From: Opitutia bacterium
GTDB lineage: Bacteria; Verrucomicrobiota; Verrucomicrobiia; Opitutales; Opitutaceae
Assembly: GCA_016187945.1 (NCBI GenBank)
Contig: JACPIT010000006.1
Coordinates: 326,277 to 390,276, forward strand
DNA length: 64,000 bases
Direction: 5' to 3'
Positions within the stretch are counted from its first letter, which is position 1; each line of letters begins with the position of its first letter. This document shows, in pieces, positions 53,176-61,705 of this stretch. A program made the translations under genes and the position numbers. The notes beneath the pieces were generated by a model. That model had not been told where the DNA came from. It ran no database searches and saw only the letters and a program-made list of their open reading frames with translations.

Positions 53176-54107
53176 GTGGTCCGAATACCCCAGCGAAACG
53201 GGTCGGCCGGGTCGAGCAGCAACACGCCCTCGCCGCACACGTGCGCCGTGCCCGTGATCGTCGGGAGAACCTTGTCGCCATCGCGCCGATAGCGTCCGCG
53301 GAACACGCTGCCGACGATGCTCTCCTGCACCCACTCGGCGCCCTCGGCGAGCTTCCCGTCTGCCGCGAGGCACGCGAGCTTCGCGCTCGTGCCGGTGCCG
53401 CACGGCGAACGGTCGTAGGCGCCACCGGGGCAGAGCACAAAATTCCGGCTGTGCACGCCCGTAGTCGGCGACGGCGCGAACAACTCAACGTGATCGACCT
53501 CGGGAAAGCCCTGCGCGTTCACCGCGGTCCGCACGCGCGAGGTGTAGTCGGTCAGTGCGGCGACGTTCGCCAGCTCGAGCCGTTGCCCATGTTCCTCGAC
53601 GAGGAAAAACCAATTGCCGCCCCACGCCACGTCGCCGCGCACGCGTCCGATGCCCGGGACGTCAACGGCCACACCCGCGGCCTGACGGTAGCTCGGCACG
53701 TTGTCGACCGACACGCTGCCGTCCGCCTGCAACGTCGCCGCCACGACGCCGACCGGCGTGTCGATGCGCACGACGCCGGGATTCACGCGACCGAGGTGCG
53801 CCAATGAAACGACGAGCCCCATCGTGCCGTGCCCGCACATGCCGAGCAGTCCGACGTTGTTGAAGAAAATCACGCCCACGTCGCATCCGGGCGCGTGCGG
53901 CTCGACGAGCAGCGCGCCCACGACCACGTCCGAGCCGCGCGGTTCGTTTACGATCGCAGAGCGATAGTGGTCGAAATCGCCGCGAAATCGCACCGCTCGT
54001 CCGGCCAGCGGCCCGCCACCGAGATCCGGCCCGCCCTCGAGCACGAGTCGCGTCGGCTCGCCGCCGGTGTGCGAATCGAGAATCCGAATGCGCGGCGGAG
54101 CGGACAT
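53172..54107 (-). CDS. 4-hydroxyproline 2-epimerase
   Basis: A 311-aa proline racemase family enzyme starting the operon. It interconverts trans-4-hydroxy-L-proline and cis-4-hydroxy-D-proline by a two-base mechanism. Both catalytic Cys are present: [14 protein letters not shown] (about residue 90) and [14 protein letters not shown] (about 236). In trans-3-hydroxyproline dehydratases the first Cys is Ser or Thr, so epimerase is the better call. [16 protein letters not shown] is the standard opening. No transcription factor of the operon is adjacent; PII lies just upstream on the same strand. Confidence 0.92.
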   Translation of the reverse strand: MSAPPRIRILDSHTGGEPTRLVLEGGPDLGGGPLAGRAVRFRGDFDHYRSAIVNEPRGSDVVVGALLVEPHAPGCDVGVIFFNNVGLLGMCGHGTMGLVVSLAHLGRVNPGVVRIDTPVGVVAATLQADGSVSVDNVPSYRQAAGVAVDVPGIGRVRGDVAWGGNWFFLVEEHGQRLELANVAALTDYTSRVRTAVNAQGFPEVDHVELFAPSPTTGVHSRNFVLCPGGAYDRSPCGTGTSAKLACLAADGKLAEGAEWVQESIVGSVFRGRYRRDGDKVLPTITGTAHVCGEGVLLLDPADPFRWGIRTT

Positions 54108-54118
54108 GCGGGGGCGAA

Positions 54119-54457
54119 TCAGAGCGCCGAGTCGCCGTGCTGCCCGGTGGTGATGCGAATGGCGTCTTCGAGCGGAACGACGAAAACCCGCCCGTCTCCG
54201 ACTGAACCGGTGCGCGCCGCCTTCAAGATTGCGTCGACCACAGCGTCCTTCTGCTCATCCCCCACGGCGACTTCGAGACGCACTCGCGGGACGAATTCCA
54301 CTTCGTATTCGGTGCCACGAAAGACTTCCGTGTGACCTTTCTGCCGGCCGAATCCCTTCATCTCGTCCACGATCATTCCCTCCACGCCGATGGCGCCGAG
54401 CGCCTCGCGAACGGCGTCCAATTTGAACGGCTTGATCAGCGCGATGATCAGTTTCAT
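54119..54457 (-). CDS. PII nitrogen regulatory protein
   Basis: A 112-aa trimeric signal protein sensing 2-oxoglutarate and [26 protein letters not shown] starts at 54455-54457. The T-loop [20 protein letters not shown] retains the modifiable Tyr, the B-loop region is [16 protein letters not shown], and it ends TGQHGDSAL. GlnB and GlnK cannot be separated by sequence alone, and no amtB is adjacent. It is 11 bases upstream of the epimerase gene on the same strand, so it may head a transcript that includes hydroxyproline catabolism, which releases ammonia and 2-oxoglutarate. Confidence 0.95.
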   Translation of the reverse strand: MKLIIALIKPFKLDAVREALGAIGVEGMIVDEMKGFGRQKGHTEVFRGTEYEVEFVPRVRLEVAVGDEQKDAVVDAILKAARTGSVGDGRVFVVPLEDAIRITTGQHGDSAL

Positions 54458-54571
54458 GGGGTGGCGGAGGATTCCCGCCCCTCTCGCGACCCGCAAGCTC
54501 CGAGTGTTCGGTGGACATGACAAGTTTGCGCGTTGCCAGCGCGCGAAGCGCTCTCGCACTCTCGGCGTCGC

Positions 54572-54862
54572 ATGTCCGCCCCGCAGGAGCTCAACATCGA
54601 CTACGTCGCGCAACTCGCGCGGCTCGCGCTCACCCCCGAGGAGAAGGCCAAATTCGCTGCGCAACTCGGCGACGTGCTGCACCACATCGAACGCCTCGCC
54701 GAAGTCGACGTGAGCGGTATCGAGGCGACGGCGCACGCGTTCCCCGTCGAAAACGTCTGGGACGCCGACGTGCCGCGCGCGGGCCTGAGCGTCGCCGACG
54801 CCCTGCGCAACGCACCCACGCAGCGCGAAAACATGATCAGCGTGCCGAAGGTGGTCGAATGA
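54572..54862 (+). CDS. gatC: Asp-tRNA(Asn)/Glu-tRNA(Gln) amidotransferase subunit C
   Basis: A 96-aa GatC. MSAPQELNIDYVAQLARLAL, LTPEEKAKFAAQLGDVLHHI and RAGLSVADALRNAPTQRENM are the canonical segments. GatC wraps around GatA and stabilises the GatAB complex, which amidates mischarged tRNA. It is first of gatC-gatA-gatB; the gene spacing contains interspersed repeats. Confidence 0.95.
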   Translation: MSAPQELNIDYVAQLARLALTPEEKAKFAAQLGDVLHHIERLAEVDVSGIEATAHAFPVENVWDADVPRAGLSVADALRNAPTQRENMISVPKVVE

Positions 54863-54869
54863 CGAAACT

Positions 54870-54927
54870 GTAGGAGCGGCTTTACGCCGCGACCGAACGT
54901 CTATCGCGGCGTAAAGCCGCTCCTACA
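54870..54927. repeat. inverted repeat, GTAGGAGCGGCTTTACGCCG family, between gatC and gatA
   Basis: GTAGGAGCGGCTTTACGCCGCGA is mirrored by TCGCGGCGTAAAGCCGCTCCTAC. It ends 9 bases before the gatA ATG, so the RNA hairpin would sit over the ribosome-binding region. Confidence 0.9.
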
Positions 54928-54936
54928 ATCGAACCG

Positions 54937-56397
54937 ATGTCCACTCCGCTCCATTTTCAGTCCCTCACCGAACTCTCCGCCCGCCTCGAGCGCCGCGAAC
55001 TCTCCGCCGTCGAGCTGATGCAGGCGCTGATCGCGCGCACGAAGGCCCTCGAGCCGCGCGTGCACGCCTTCAACTCCCGCGACGAGGCCGATGCCCTCGC
55101 CCAAGCCGCCGCGTCCGATGCACGACGCGCCGCTGGCCAGTCGCACGGTCCGCTCGACGGCATCCCGATCGGCTTGAAGGACGTGATCGCCGTGCGCGAT
55201 CAGCCGCTCACGGCTTCGAGCAAGATTCTCGAAAACTTCGTCTCGCCCTACGACGCCACCGTCACGCGCAAGCTCAAGGACGCCGGCGCCGTGCTCTGGG
55301 GTCGGCTCGGCTGCGACGAGTTCGCGATGGGCTCGTCCAATGAAAACTCGGCCTTCGGCGCCGTCGCGAATCCCTGGGACCTCACGCGCGTGCCCGGCGG
55401 CTCGTCCGGCGGCAGCGCCGCGGCGCTCGCGTCCGGCGAGGTCATCGCCTCGCTCGGTTCCGACACCGGCGGCTCCATCCGCCAACCGGCCGCGCTCTGC
55501 GGCCTCGTCGGCTTGAAGCCGACCTACGGCCTCGTCTCGCGCTACGGCCTCGTCGCCTACGCATCGTCGCTCGACCAGATCGGTCCGTTCGGCCGCACGA
55601 CGGAGGACGTCGCGCTCGTGCTCCGTGCGATCGCCGGTCACGACCCGCTCGACTCGACGTCGTTCAAGACCGACGCGCCGGACTACCGCGCCGCACTCGC
55701 CGGCCCGGCGCCGCGCCGCCTCGGCATCCCGAAGGAGTATTTCGGCGAAGGCCTCGACCCGGAGATCGCCGCCGCCGTGGAAGCCGCGGTGAAGTTCTAC
55801 CGCGATCGCGGCTGCGAGGTGAAAGAGGTTTCGCTGCCGCACACGCGCTACTGCCTCGACGCCTACTACGTCATCGCGACGGCCGAGGCGTCGTCGAACC
55901 TCGCGCGTTTCGACGGCGTGCGCTATGGCCACCGCTCGAAAGCTGCGACCGACGCGATCGATCTCTACGCCAAGTCGCGCGCGGAAGGTTTCGGCGCCGA
56001 AGTGAAGCGCCGCATCATCCTCGGCACCTACGTGCTCTCGAGCGGTTACTACGACGCCTATTACCTGCGCGCGCAGAAAGTCCGCACGCTGATCCGCCGC
56101 GATTTCCTGAACGCTTTCGCCGAGGTCGACGCGCTGCTCACGCCCACGTCGCCCGTGCCGGCCTTCAAGATCGGCGAGAAGGCCGACCCGCTCGCGATGT
56201 ATCTCCTCGATATCTACACGATCGGCGTGAACCTCGCCGGCCTGCCCGCCGCGAGCGTGCCGTGCGGCTTCACGCGCGCCGGCCTGCCGATCGGCCTGCA
56301 ACTCATCGGCCAGCCCTTCAAGGAAGCCGACCTCCTCGCCCTCGCCCACACCTACGAGCAAGCGCACGAATGGTCACAGCGCCGTCCGGCGCTGTGA
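54937..56397 (+). CDS. gatA: Asp-tRNA(Asn)/Glu-tRNA(Gln) amidotransferase subunit A
   Basis: A 486-aa amidase-signature enzyme releasing ammonia from glutamine. [19 protein letters not shown] carries the catalytic Lys; [19 protein letters not shown] and [20 protein letters not shown] carry the cis-Ser and nucleophile Ser. [20 protein letters not shown] and the C-terminal [14 protein letters not shown] are standard. Length is normal. Confidence 0.97.
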   Translation: MSTPLHFQSLTELSARLERRELSAVELMQALIARTKALEPRVHAFNSRDEADALAQAAASDARRAAGQSHGPLDGIPIGLKDVIAVRDQPLTASSKILENFVSPYDATVTRKLKDAGAVLWGRLGCDEFAMGSSNENSAFGAVANPWDLTRVPGGSSGGSAAALASGEVIASLGSDTGGSIRQPAALCGLVGLKPTYGLVSRYGLVAYASSLDQIGPFGRTTEDVALVLRAIAGHDPLDSTSFKTDAPDYRAALAGPAPRRLGIPKEYFGEGLDPEIAAAVEAAVKFYRDRGCEVKEVSLPHTRYCLDAYYVIATAEASSNLARFDGVRYGHRSKAATDAIDLYAKSRAEGFGAEVKRRIILGTYVLSSGYYDAYYLRAQKVRTLIRRDFLNAFAEVDALLTPTSPVPAFKIGEKADPLAMYLLDIYTIGVNLAGLPAASVPCGFTRAGLPIGLQLIGQPFKEADLLALAHTYEQAHEWSQRRPAL

Positions 56398-56510
56398 AAG
56401 CTCCAACATCCAAGCTCCAACATCCAATGAGTTTTCAAAGATCCACACGACAATTGGGAGTTTGCCGATTGGTGTTTCTCTGGAGCTTGGAGGTTGGAGC
56501 TTGGAGCTTT
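56398..56510. repeat. inverted repeat, AGCTCCAACATCCAAGCTCC family, before gatB
   Basis: AAGCTCCAACATCCAAGCTCC is mirrored by GGAGCTTGGAGGTTGGAGCTTGG. It is the second copy of the element in front of pyrC. The right arm supplies a GGAG about 9 bases before the gatB ATG. Confidence 0.82.
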
Positions 56511-56515
56511 TTCGC

Positions 56516-58021
56516 ATGAGCGATTTCGAAGCAGTCATCGGCCTCGAGGTGCACGTCCAGATCAAGACGGCATCGAAGATGTTCACGCGCGTCGCCACCG
56601 GTTACGGCGAGCCGCCGAACACGCTCACCGACCCCACCGTCCTCGCGCTCCCCGGCGCGCTGCCGGTGCTGAACAAGGCCGCGCTCGACGCCATCATCAA
56701 GACCGGCCTCATGCTCGATTGCGAAATCGCGCACGTCACGCGCTGGGACCGGAAGAACTATTTTTATCCCGACAGCCCGAAGAACTACCAGCTCTCGCAA
56801 TACGACCAGCCCGTCTGCCGCCACGGCGCCGTCGAGATCGAACTGCCCGGCTCCTCGCTCGCCGTCATGGGCGAGCACAAGAAGATCGAGCTGACGCGCA
56901 TCCACCTCGAGGAAGACGTCGGCAAACTCAACCACGAGACCAACGACTCGCTCATCGACTACAACCGCGCCGGCACGCCGTTGATGGAGATCGTCACCGA
57001 GCCCGTCATCCGCTCGGCCGACGAAGCCTTCGCGTTCCTCACCTCGCTGCGCCAATCGCTCATCTACGCCGGCATCTCCGATTGCGACATGGAGAAGGGC
57101 CAGATGCGTTGCGACGCCAACATCTCGATCCGCCGCGTCGGCGAAACGAAGCTCGGCACCAAGGTCGAGCTGAAGAACCTCAACTCCATCTCCTACGTGC
57201 GCGACGGCATTGTCACGGAGATCAAGCGGCAGATCAATGTCGTCACCAGCGGCGGCACGATCGTGCAGGAAACGCGCCTCTACGACGGCGAGACCGGCCG
57301 CAGCGCCTCGATGCGCTCGAAGGAAATGGCGCACGACTACCGCTACTTCCCCGACCCCGACCTGATGCCCGTGCGCATCGACGCCGAGTGGAAGGCCCGC
57401 CTCGTGGCCGAACTCCCCGAAGCTCCCTTCGCGAAGCAGCGTCGCTTCATCGAAGCGTTTACGCTGCCCTACTCCGCCGCGTCCGTGCTCGTCCGCGACC
57501 GCACGCTCGCCGACTTTTTCGAAGCGACGGTGAAACTCGGCGCGAAGCCCGTCGCCGCCGCCAACTGGATCACGAACGACCTGCTGCGCGAACTCACTGC
57601 CGCGAAGGAAACTGTGGGCAGCCCGCTTGCGGGCGCTTCCCCGAGCGCGAGCAAGCTCGCTGACCCACAGCCCAGCGAAAGCAAGATCACGCCCACGCAC
57701 ATCGCCGGCCTCGTCGCTCTCCTCGAGCAAGGCGCGGTGTCGAGCAGTCAGGCGAAGGAGATTTTCGCCGAGATGTTCCAAACCGGCGAGCAAGCCGCCG
57801 CCGTCGCCGACCGCAAAGGCCTCAAGCAATCCTCCGACACCGGCCAGCTCGAAGGCTGGTGCGCCACCGCCATCGCGAACGACGCGAAGACCGCCGACCA
57901 AGTGCGCGGCGGAAACTTGAAGGCGATCAACGCGCTGAAGGGCGCCGTGATGAAACTCTCGGCCGGCAAAGCGAACCCGAAGCTCGTCGACGAGATTTTG
58001 AAGAAGCAACTCGGCGTGTGA
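56516..58021 (+). CDS. gatB: Asp-tRNA(Asn)/Glu-tRNA(Gln) amidotransferase subunit B
   Basis: A 501-aa GatB that activates and transamidates the misacylated aminoacyl end. MSDFEAVIGLEVHVQIKTAS, PGALPVLNKAALDAIIKTGL, RKNYFYPDSPKNYQLSQYDQ and HLEEDVGKLNHE identify the kinase-like core; the C-terminal helical/YqeY tail ends NPKLVDEILKKQLGV. About 20 extra residues (TVGSPLAGASPSASKLADPQ) between the core and tail come from an in-frame palindromic repeat at 57612-57670. The final 90 bp recur at 61420-61509. Upstream in-frame starts fall in a repeat. Confidence 0.96.
   Translation: MSDFEAVIGLEVHVQIKTASKMFTRVATGYGEPPNTLTDPTVLALPGALPVLNKAALDAIIKTGLMLDCEIAHVTRWDRKNYFYPDSPKNYQLSQYDQPVCRHGAVEIELPGSSLAVMGEHKKIELTRIHLEEDVGKLNHETNDSLIDYNRAGTPLMEIVTEPVIRSADEAFAFLTSLRQSLIYAGISDCDMEKGQMRCDANISIRRVGETKLGTKVELKNLNSISYVRDGIVTEIKRQINVVTSGGTIVQETRLYDGETGRSASMRSKEMAHDYRYFPDPDLMPVRIDAEWKARLVAELPEAPFAKQRRFIEAFTLPYSAASVLVRDRTLADFFEATVKLGAKPVAAANWITNDLLRELTAAKETVGSPLAGASPSASKLADPQPSESKITPTHIAGLVALLEQGAVSSSQAKEIFAEMFQTGEQAAAVADRKGLKQSSDTGQLEGWCATAIANDAKTADQVRGGNLKAINALKGAVMKLSAGKANPKLVDEILKKQLGV
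57612..57670. repeat. palindromic repeat inserted in frame in gatB
   Basis: CTGTGGGCAGCCCGCTTGCG...AGCAAGCTCGCTGACCCACAG: the outer arms CTGTGGG/CCCACAG enclose smaller dyads. It is related to the unit at 44482-44575 upstream of thrS. It encodes a linker between GatB core and tail. Confidence 0.8.
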
Positions 58022-58068
58022 GCGGTGGCCAGTTGAAACGTCGCATTTCGGATAGCAAATAGCTTAGG

Positions 58069-58096
58069 TTGACGAATTTTCTGATATCTCTAGCTA
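58069..58096 (+). promoter_or_regulatory. possible promoter of the cassette behind gatB
   Basis: TTGACG (58069-58074), a 16-bp spacer and TAGCTA (58091-58096), in a conspicuously AT-rich 80 bp. Transcription would start within a few bases of the TTG start codon, giving a very short or absent leader. Confidence 0.4.
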
Positions 58097-58105
58097 TTCC
58101 ATCTC

Positions 58106-59089
58106 TTGGCGTTTCAAGGCAAACATCCCTTTTTCGCATTCCTGCAAGGTGCCGCGACTCAGGCAGCGCTTGAAGAATCGGCTCCCGCCGAAAACTATGT
58201 GCTCGACGAGCGCGTCCCCGGCGCGCGTGAGGATGATTTCCTTTCACTGAACGGCTTTGCCGCCGCAGCGCACTCCAAAGATTCGTGGTTCAAGCAGCAT
58301 GTCGATTACACCAAGGCCCGGGTGGCTTTGCCGTCAGTCAGCGCAACCTTCACCAGTATCAATCAGCCAAACTGGCTCGGACTCAGTCCCGATTGGGATG
58401 TGATTCGCATCGAAACTCTATACGGATTGGCTGGGCGCGCCAATGCCAAGGGGTCCCCACTCGGCGAAGCGGAAGTGAACGACTTACTCCGCGACTTCAT
58501 TCGTGCACGTGACTCCGGCACCAGCTTCGACCCGATCAAGACGGCGCAATTGGAAAAGTGGCTCCGCCACGTCAACAGCGGCAGCGATCGCCGTCCCGCC
58601 TTCGTCGCTCCCTTCGCGGAAGTAGAGGACATGTTGAAGCAGCCCGATTGGGCCAATCGACTTCGCGACGCACTTGGCCTCGGGCATATCAGGTCTTGGG
58701 AAGACCCAACCACGAGGGCTGCGATGCCAACCGCTGTCGTGCTGATGCAATACAACCTCATCCGCGTCCATGATGCCCACATTGGTAGGCCTGCGTGGGC
58801 CGCATCTCCCACAGTGCTCGACGATGTGCCGCGCCAGATGCCGAATCCCTGCTTCTTCCCTGCGCCGAAGGCTGTTTCTCTAGAGGGCTACGGATATACG
58901 GTGGACCTCGCCGCCACTGGTGCAACCTATCGGAAGGAATTTCTCCACGGCCATATTGCTTACACTCTCGCCGACGTCCGCCGCGTCGGCGAAGTGACCA
59001 CTGATGCTACCTCGCGCATAGCCGATGCCCGCAAGGACCATCGCGAACTGCTGAAGAGCGACCTCGTTCATTTCGCCGATCTCCCGTGA
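58106..59089 (+). CDS. cassette protein 1, unrecognised (327 aa)
   Basis: A 327-aa protein with a TTG start; an in-frame stop at 58091 and no ATG nearby force this choice. I recognise no family. Visible features are SWFKQHVDYTKARVALPSVS, SPDWDVIRIETLYGLAGRAN, LLRDFIRARDSGTSFDPIKT, WLRHVNSGSDRR and a Gly/Tyr-rich GYGYTVDLAATGATYRKEFL. It is soluble, with no signal peptide or membrane helix. Its stop overlaps the next start (GTGA), so it forms a coupled pair with the TPR protein. It begins 85 bases after gatB, inside the interval bounded by the two gatB 3' ends. A defence or toxin role is possible but has no direct support. Confidence 0.7.
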   Translation: MAFQGKHPFFAFLQGAATQAALEESAPAENYVLDERVPGAREDDFLSLNGFAAAAHSKDSWFKQHVDYTKARVALPSVSATFTSINQPNWLGLSPDWDVIRIETLYGLAGRANAKGSPLGEAEVNDLLRDFIRARDSGTSFDPIKTAQLEKWLRHVNSGSDRRPAFVAPFAEVEDMLKQPDWANRLRDALGLGHIRSWEDPTTRAAMPTAVVLMQYNLIRVHDAHIGRPAWAASPTVLDDVPRQMPNPCFFPAPKAVSLEGYGYTVDLAATGATYRKEFLHGHIAYTLADVRRVGEVTTDATSRIADARKDHRELLKSDLVHFADLP

Positions 59090-61401
59090 ACGAATCCGTC
59101 CAGAAATGGCTCGATGAACTGTCCGCCGCCCCCTCCGAGGCGATTCAGAAGCTCGTGCTCGGATACTCCGGCGTCTCAGCATGGTCGCGGTCCAGCCTGC
59201 GCGAATCGTTCGTCGAAATCTTCCAGACCCACGCCCAGCCGCTGGACGCCGCCGTCGCCGCATGGCTGCAAGAGCGCCTGATGAAACTCCCGCCGGAGAA
59301 GACACCCACGCTCGTCTGGGCCTCGCACCTTCAGGATTTGTTCGGTGCTCTCGCCGGCCTGCCGCTGCCGCAGGTCGCCCGCCTGCTGCGCGACCGGCTG
59401 CGCGACTTCCGCTCGTGGCTGCGCCCGCTGCGGACGGACGAGAGCCTCGATCCCGAAGCCGCCTATCTCGCCGCGCTCGCCTGGGCCGACACCAACCAGC
59501 ACCTGGAAGGCATGTGGCAGGGACTGGCGTTACGCCGCGACCGCGAACCGGCCTACTACACCGACATCGGCCTGCTCGGCCTCCGCAAGACGCGGGACGA
59601 TCGTGGCCAGTTGCCGCCCAAGGCACCGTTCCTCCTGCTCGCCACTCTAATTGACCTCGCCGACACCGGCCTCTCGCAAAAGGACTGGCTCCTCACCACC
59701 CGCGCGCTGCTCGGCGGCTACCACTACAGCTTGGAAACATGGGTGCGCGAGTTCGAGCCGGTGCTGGCGACGAGGCCGAATGCGGAGCGGGGATCAAAGT
59801 GGTTAGGGAAGATTCTTCCCGAATTCGCCATTCGGAAAGTGAACCCATTGCCACGAATTCAAACGCCCACGAAAGCTGATACTGATCGATTCGTCATGGA
59901 AGTGCGTAATGCAGGCCCTTCACGCGTTGGGCTTCCACTTGAGAATTTCCTGACAAGCCAGCGGTCTTACGCCAATGCGAGCTTTGATTCTTATCATTTG
60001 GTTCGCTCCTTTAATCGTCTGGCTGAGGCCGCGCGCTTTCATGATCCTGAATGGGCTGTTGCCCGAGCAGAGGAGGCGTTGGCTTGGGACGAGAACAATG
60101 CTCGCAACTGGACGGTCCTAGCTCGGAGCCTCTGGGCACGCGGCCTTCATAGGAAAAAGGGAAGTAATGTCCGAATTGCCGAAACCGACTGCCGCGCAGC
60201 AATCGACATTCTTTGGGATGCCCGGCTCCGGTTTCCTTGGGACAAGGTCGGACGCAAAGAACTTGGACGTCTACACCGTGACGCGGGCGACTTTGAGACA
60301 GCAGAGGCGATCTACCGCGAGGCGATGACCGAGTTTCCTAATGACGATGCCTGCCGTAACGGTTTGGCGGATATTCTTACCAAGACTAACCGGATTCGAG
60401 AAGCAGAGGCCCTTTATCGGGAGACACGATCGTTGTTTGACCAAGATCCTTATTCGCGAACCGGCCTCGCCGAGATTCTCTTCCATCGCAGCGCCACCAA
60501 TCGCGATATGATCGAACGCGATGAGGCACGTTTAATTTTCCGCGAGGCTGCCCACCTGAATGACCGCTACGCGCGCGGGCGGGTCAACGACTTCGACCAG
60601 CGGTGGGCGAAAGCTGCATTGCATCGCCAGCGTCAAGCCGGTCTCGGACATGAGGAAAATGAAACCATCGAGCTATCGCGAACCTCACCCGAGGAAATGC
60701 GCCCCGCGCAACGTCTCGGACATGCCCTGCTGCTCCAGTGGAAAGCCCGTCGGACGGAATCCGCCGGGGAACGCGAGCGCCTCCTTGCCGAAGCCGAGTC
60801 ACTGCTGAACCTGCCCGACGAGTTGACCGGCGAATGCCACACCGCCTTCGTGGAAGCGCGCGGCTTCCTCCTGCTCGCCCGCGACCGGGCGACCGAAGCC
60901 CGCGCCTACTTCGAGCAGCAACTCGCCGCCTTCACCCGCTCACCGCTCGGACTGCGACTCGGCTTCGCCGAAGCCCGCGCCCGCCTCGGCGAAACCCTCA
61001 GCGACACCGAAGAAGCCGAACTCGCCTCCTTCGGCCCCGAAGGCAGCATCCTGCCCCTCGTCCTGAAAGTCGTCCGCCTGCTCGAGCACACCGCCTCCGA
61101 CGACGAACTCCGAGACTTGCTCCTCGAACTCTACCCCCGCGTCCGCGAACTCGCCGGAATGCCCGCATCTGAATTAGGAGAAGAGGACGAGCCAGCCGAG
61201 CCCACCGCTCCCGCGCGTCAGCCAGAAACTCCCGACACCATGATGGCCCACCTCCTCCTCGCAAACATCTTCCGCCCCGCCGCCATCAATGCCCCCGTCG
61301 ACCTCCAAGCCGCCGATGCCATTCCCCGCATCCGCGCGTCGCTTAAGAAACAACGCGGAGACATCTTCTCTGTCGCCGAAAAGCTCGCGCTGGCAGCGTA
61401 A
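59086..61401 (+). CDS. cassette protein 2, large TPR-like repeat protein (771 aa)
   Basis: A 771-aa protein with a GTG start overlapping the previous stop by four bases. TPR-like helix pairs are evident around residues 320-345 (NRLAEAARFHDPEWAVARAE, EALAWDENNARNWTVLARSL) and 395-460 (LGRLHRDAGDFETAEAIYRE, LADILTKTNRIREAEALYRE). Another set lies near 600-640 (ARGFLLLARDRATEARAYFE). The N-terminal 250 residues are helical and Leu/Arg-rich (LPLPQVARLLRDRLRDFRSW). The central part (about 59.8-60.7 kb) is AT-richer than the ends. No enzymatic motif is seen. It is probably a scaffold or sensor acting with cassette protein 1. Confidence 0.75.
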   Translation: MNESVQKWLDELSAAPSEAIQKLVLGYSGVSAWSRSSLRESFVEIFQTHAQPLDAAVAAWLQERLMKLPPEKTPTLVWASHLQDLFGALAGLPLPQVARLLRDRLRDFRSWLRPLRTDESLDPEAAYLAALAWADTNQHLEGMWQGLALRRDREPAYYTDIGLLGLRKTRDDRGQLPPKAPFLLLATLIDLADTGLSQKDWLLTTRALLGGYHYSLETWVREFEPVLATRPNAERGSKWLGKILPEFAIRKVNPLPRIQTPTKADTDRFVMEVRNAGPSRVGLPLENFLTSQRSYANASFDSYHLVRSFNRLAEAARFHDPEWAVARAEEALAWDENNARNWTVLARSLWARGLHRKKGSNVRIAETDCRAAIDILWDARLRFPWDKVGRKELGRLHRDAGDFETAEAIYREAMTEFPNDDACRNGLADILTKTNRIREAEALYRETRSLFDQDPYSRTGLAEILFHRSATNRDMIERDEARLIFREAAHLNDRYARGRVNDFDQRWAKAALHRQRQAGLGHEENETIELSRTSPEEMRPAQRLGHALLLQWKARRTESAGERERLLAEAESLLNLPDELTGECHTAFVEARGFLLLARDRATEARAYFEQQLAAFTRSPLGLRLGFAEARARLGETLSDTEEAELASFGPEGSILPLVLKVVRLLEHTASDDELRDLLLELYPRVRELAGMPASELGEEDEPAEPTAPARQPETPDTMMAHLLLANIFRPAAINAPVDLQAADAIPRIRASLKKQRGDIFSVAEKLALAA

Positions 61402-61419
61402 GCGCTAACGTTTGCTGAG

Positions 61420-61509
61420 GCGCTCAAGGGCGCCGTGATGAAACTCTCCGCCGGCAAAGCGAACCCGAAGCTGGTGGACGAGATTCTGAAGAAGCAGCTC
61501 GGGGTCTAA
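61420..61509 (+). pseudogene. detached duplicate of the gatB 3' end
   Basis: Ninety bases encoding ALKGAVMKLSAGKANPKLVD and the following EILKKQLGV plus stop, exactly the last 29 residues of GatB. Against 57932-58021 there are nine nucleotide differences, all synonymous (including TGA to TAA). There is no start codon or upstream gatB sequence. It marks the right end of the inserted cassette. Confidence 0.9.
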
Positions 61510-61523
61510 CGGACTGTGTTCTG

Positions 61524-61682
61524 AGGTGGGCGCCGGCGTTCCTGCCGGCGTCGCGAGCGTGGCTCAGGACTCGATTCGCCCGATCGTCACTCATGTTCCC
61601 TCTGTCATTGCGAGGAGCACAGCGACGAAGCAATCGAGCGAACTGGATCGCCACGCCCGACTTCGTCGGGCTCGCGATGACA
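61524..61682. repeat. two interspersed repeats right of the cassette
   Basis: A GGTGGGCGCCGGCGTTCCTG palindrome (61524-61556) is followed by a TGTCATTGCGAGGAGCACAG element (61605-61682) whose mirrored arm ends CGCGATGACA and whose centre holds CGACTTCGTCGGG. No gene is supported between the gatB remnant and the glucoamylase-fold gene. Confidence 0.7.
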
Positions 61683-61705
61683 AACAAAGACAGGATGCCG
61701 CCGAA

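Noticed and set aside
58022..61509. Transposon with terminal inverted repeats
   Set aside because: No transposase or integrase frame and no terminal inverted repeats seen at the cassette borders; only the direct gatB tail duplication is supported.
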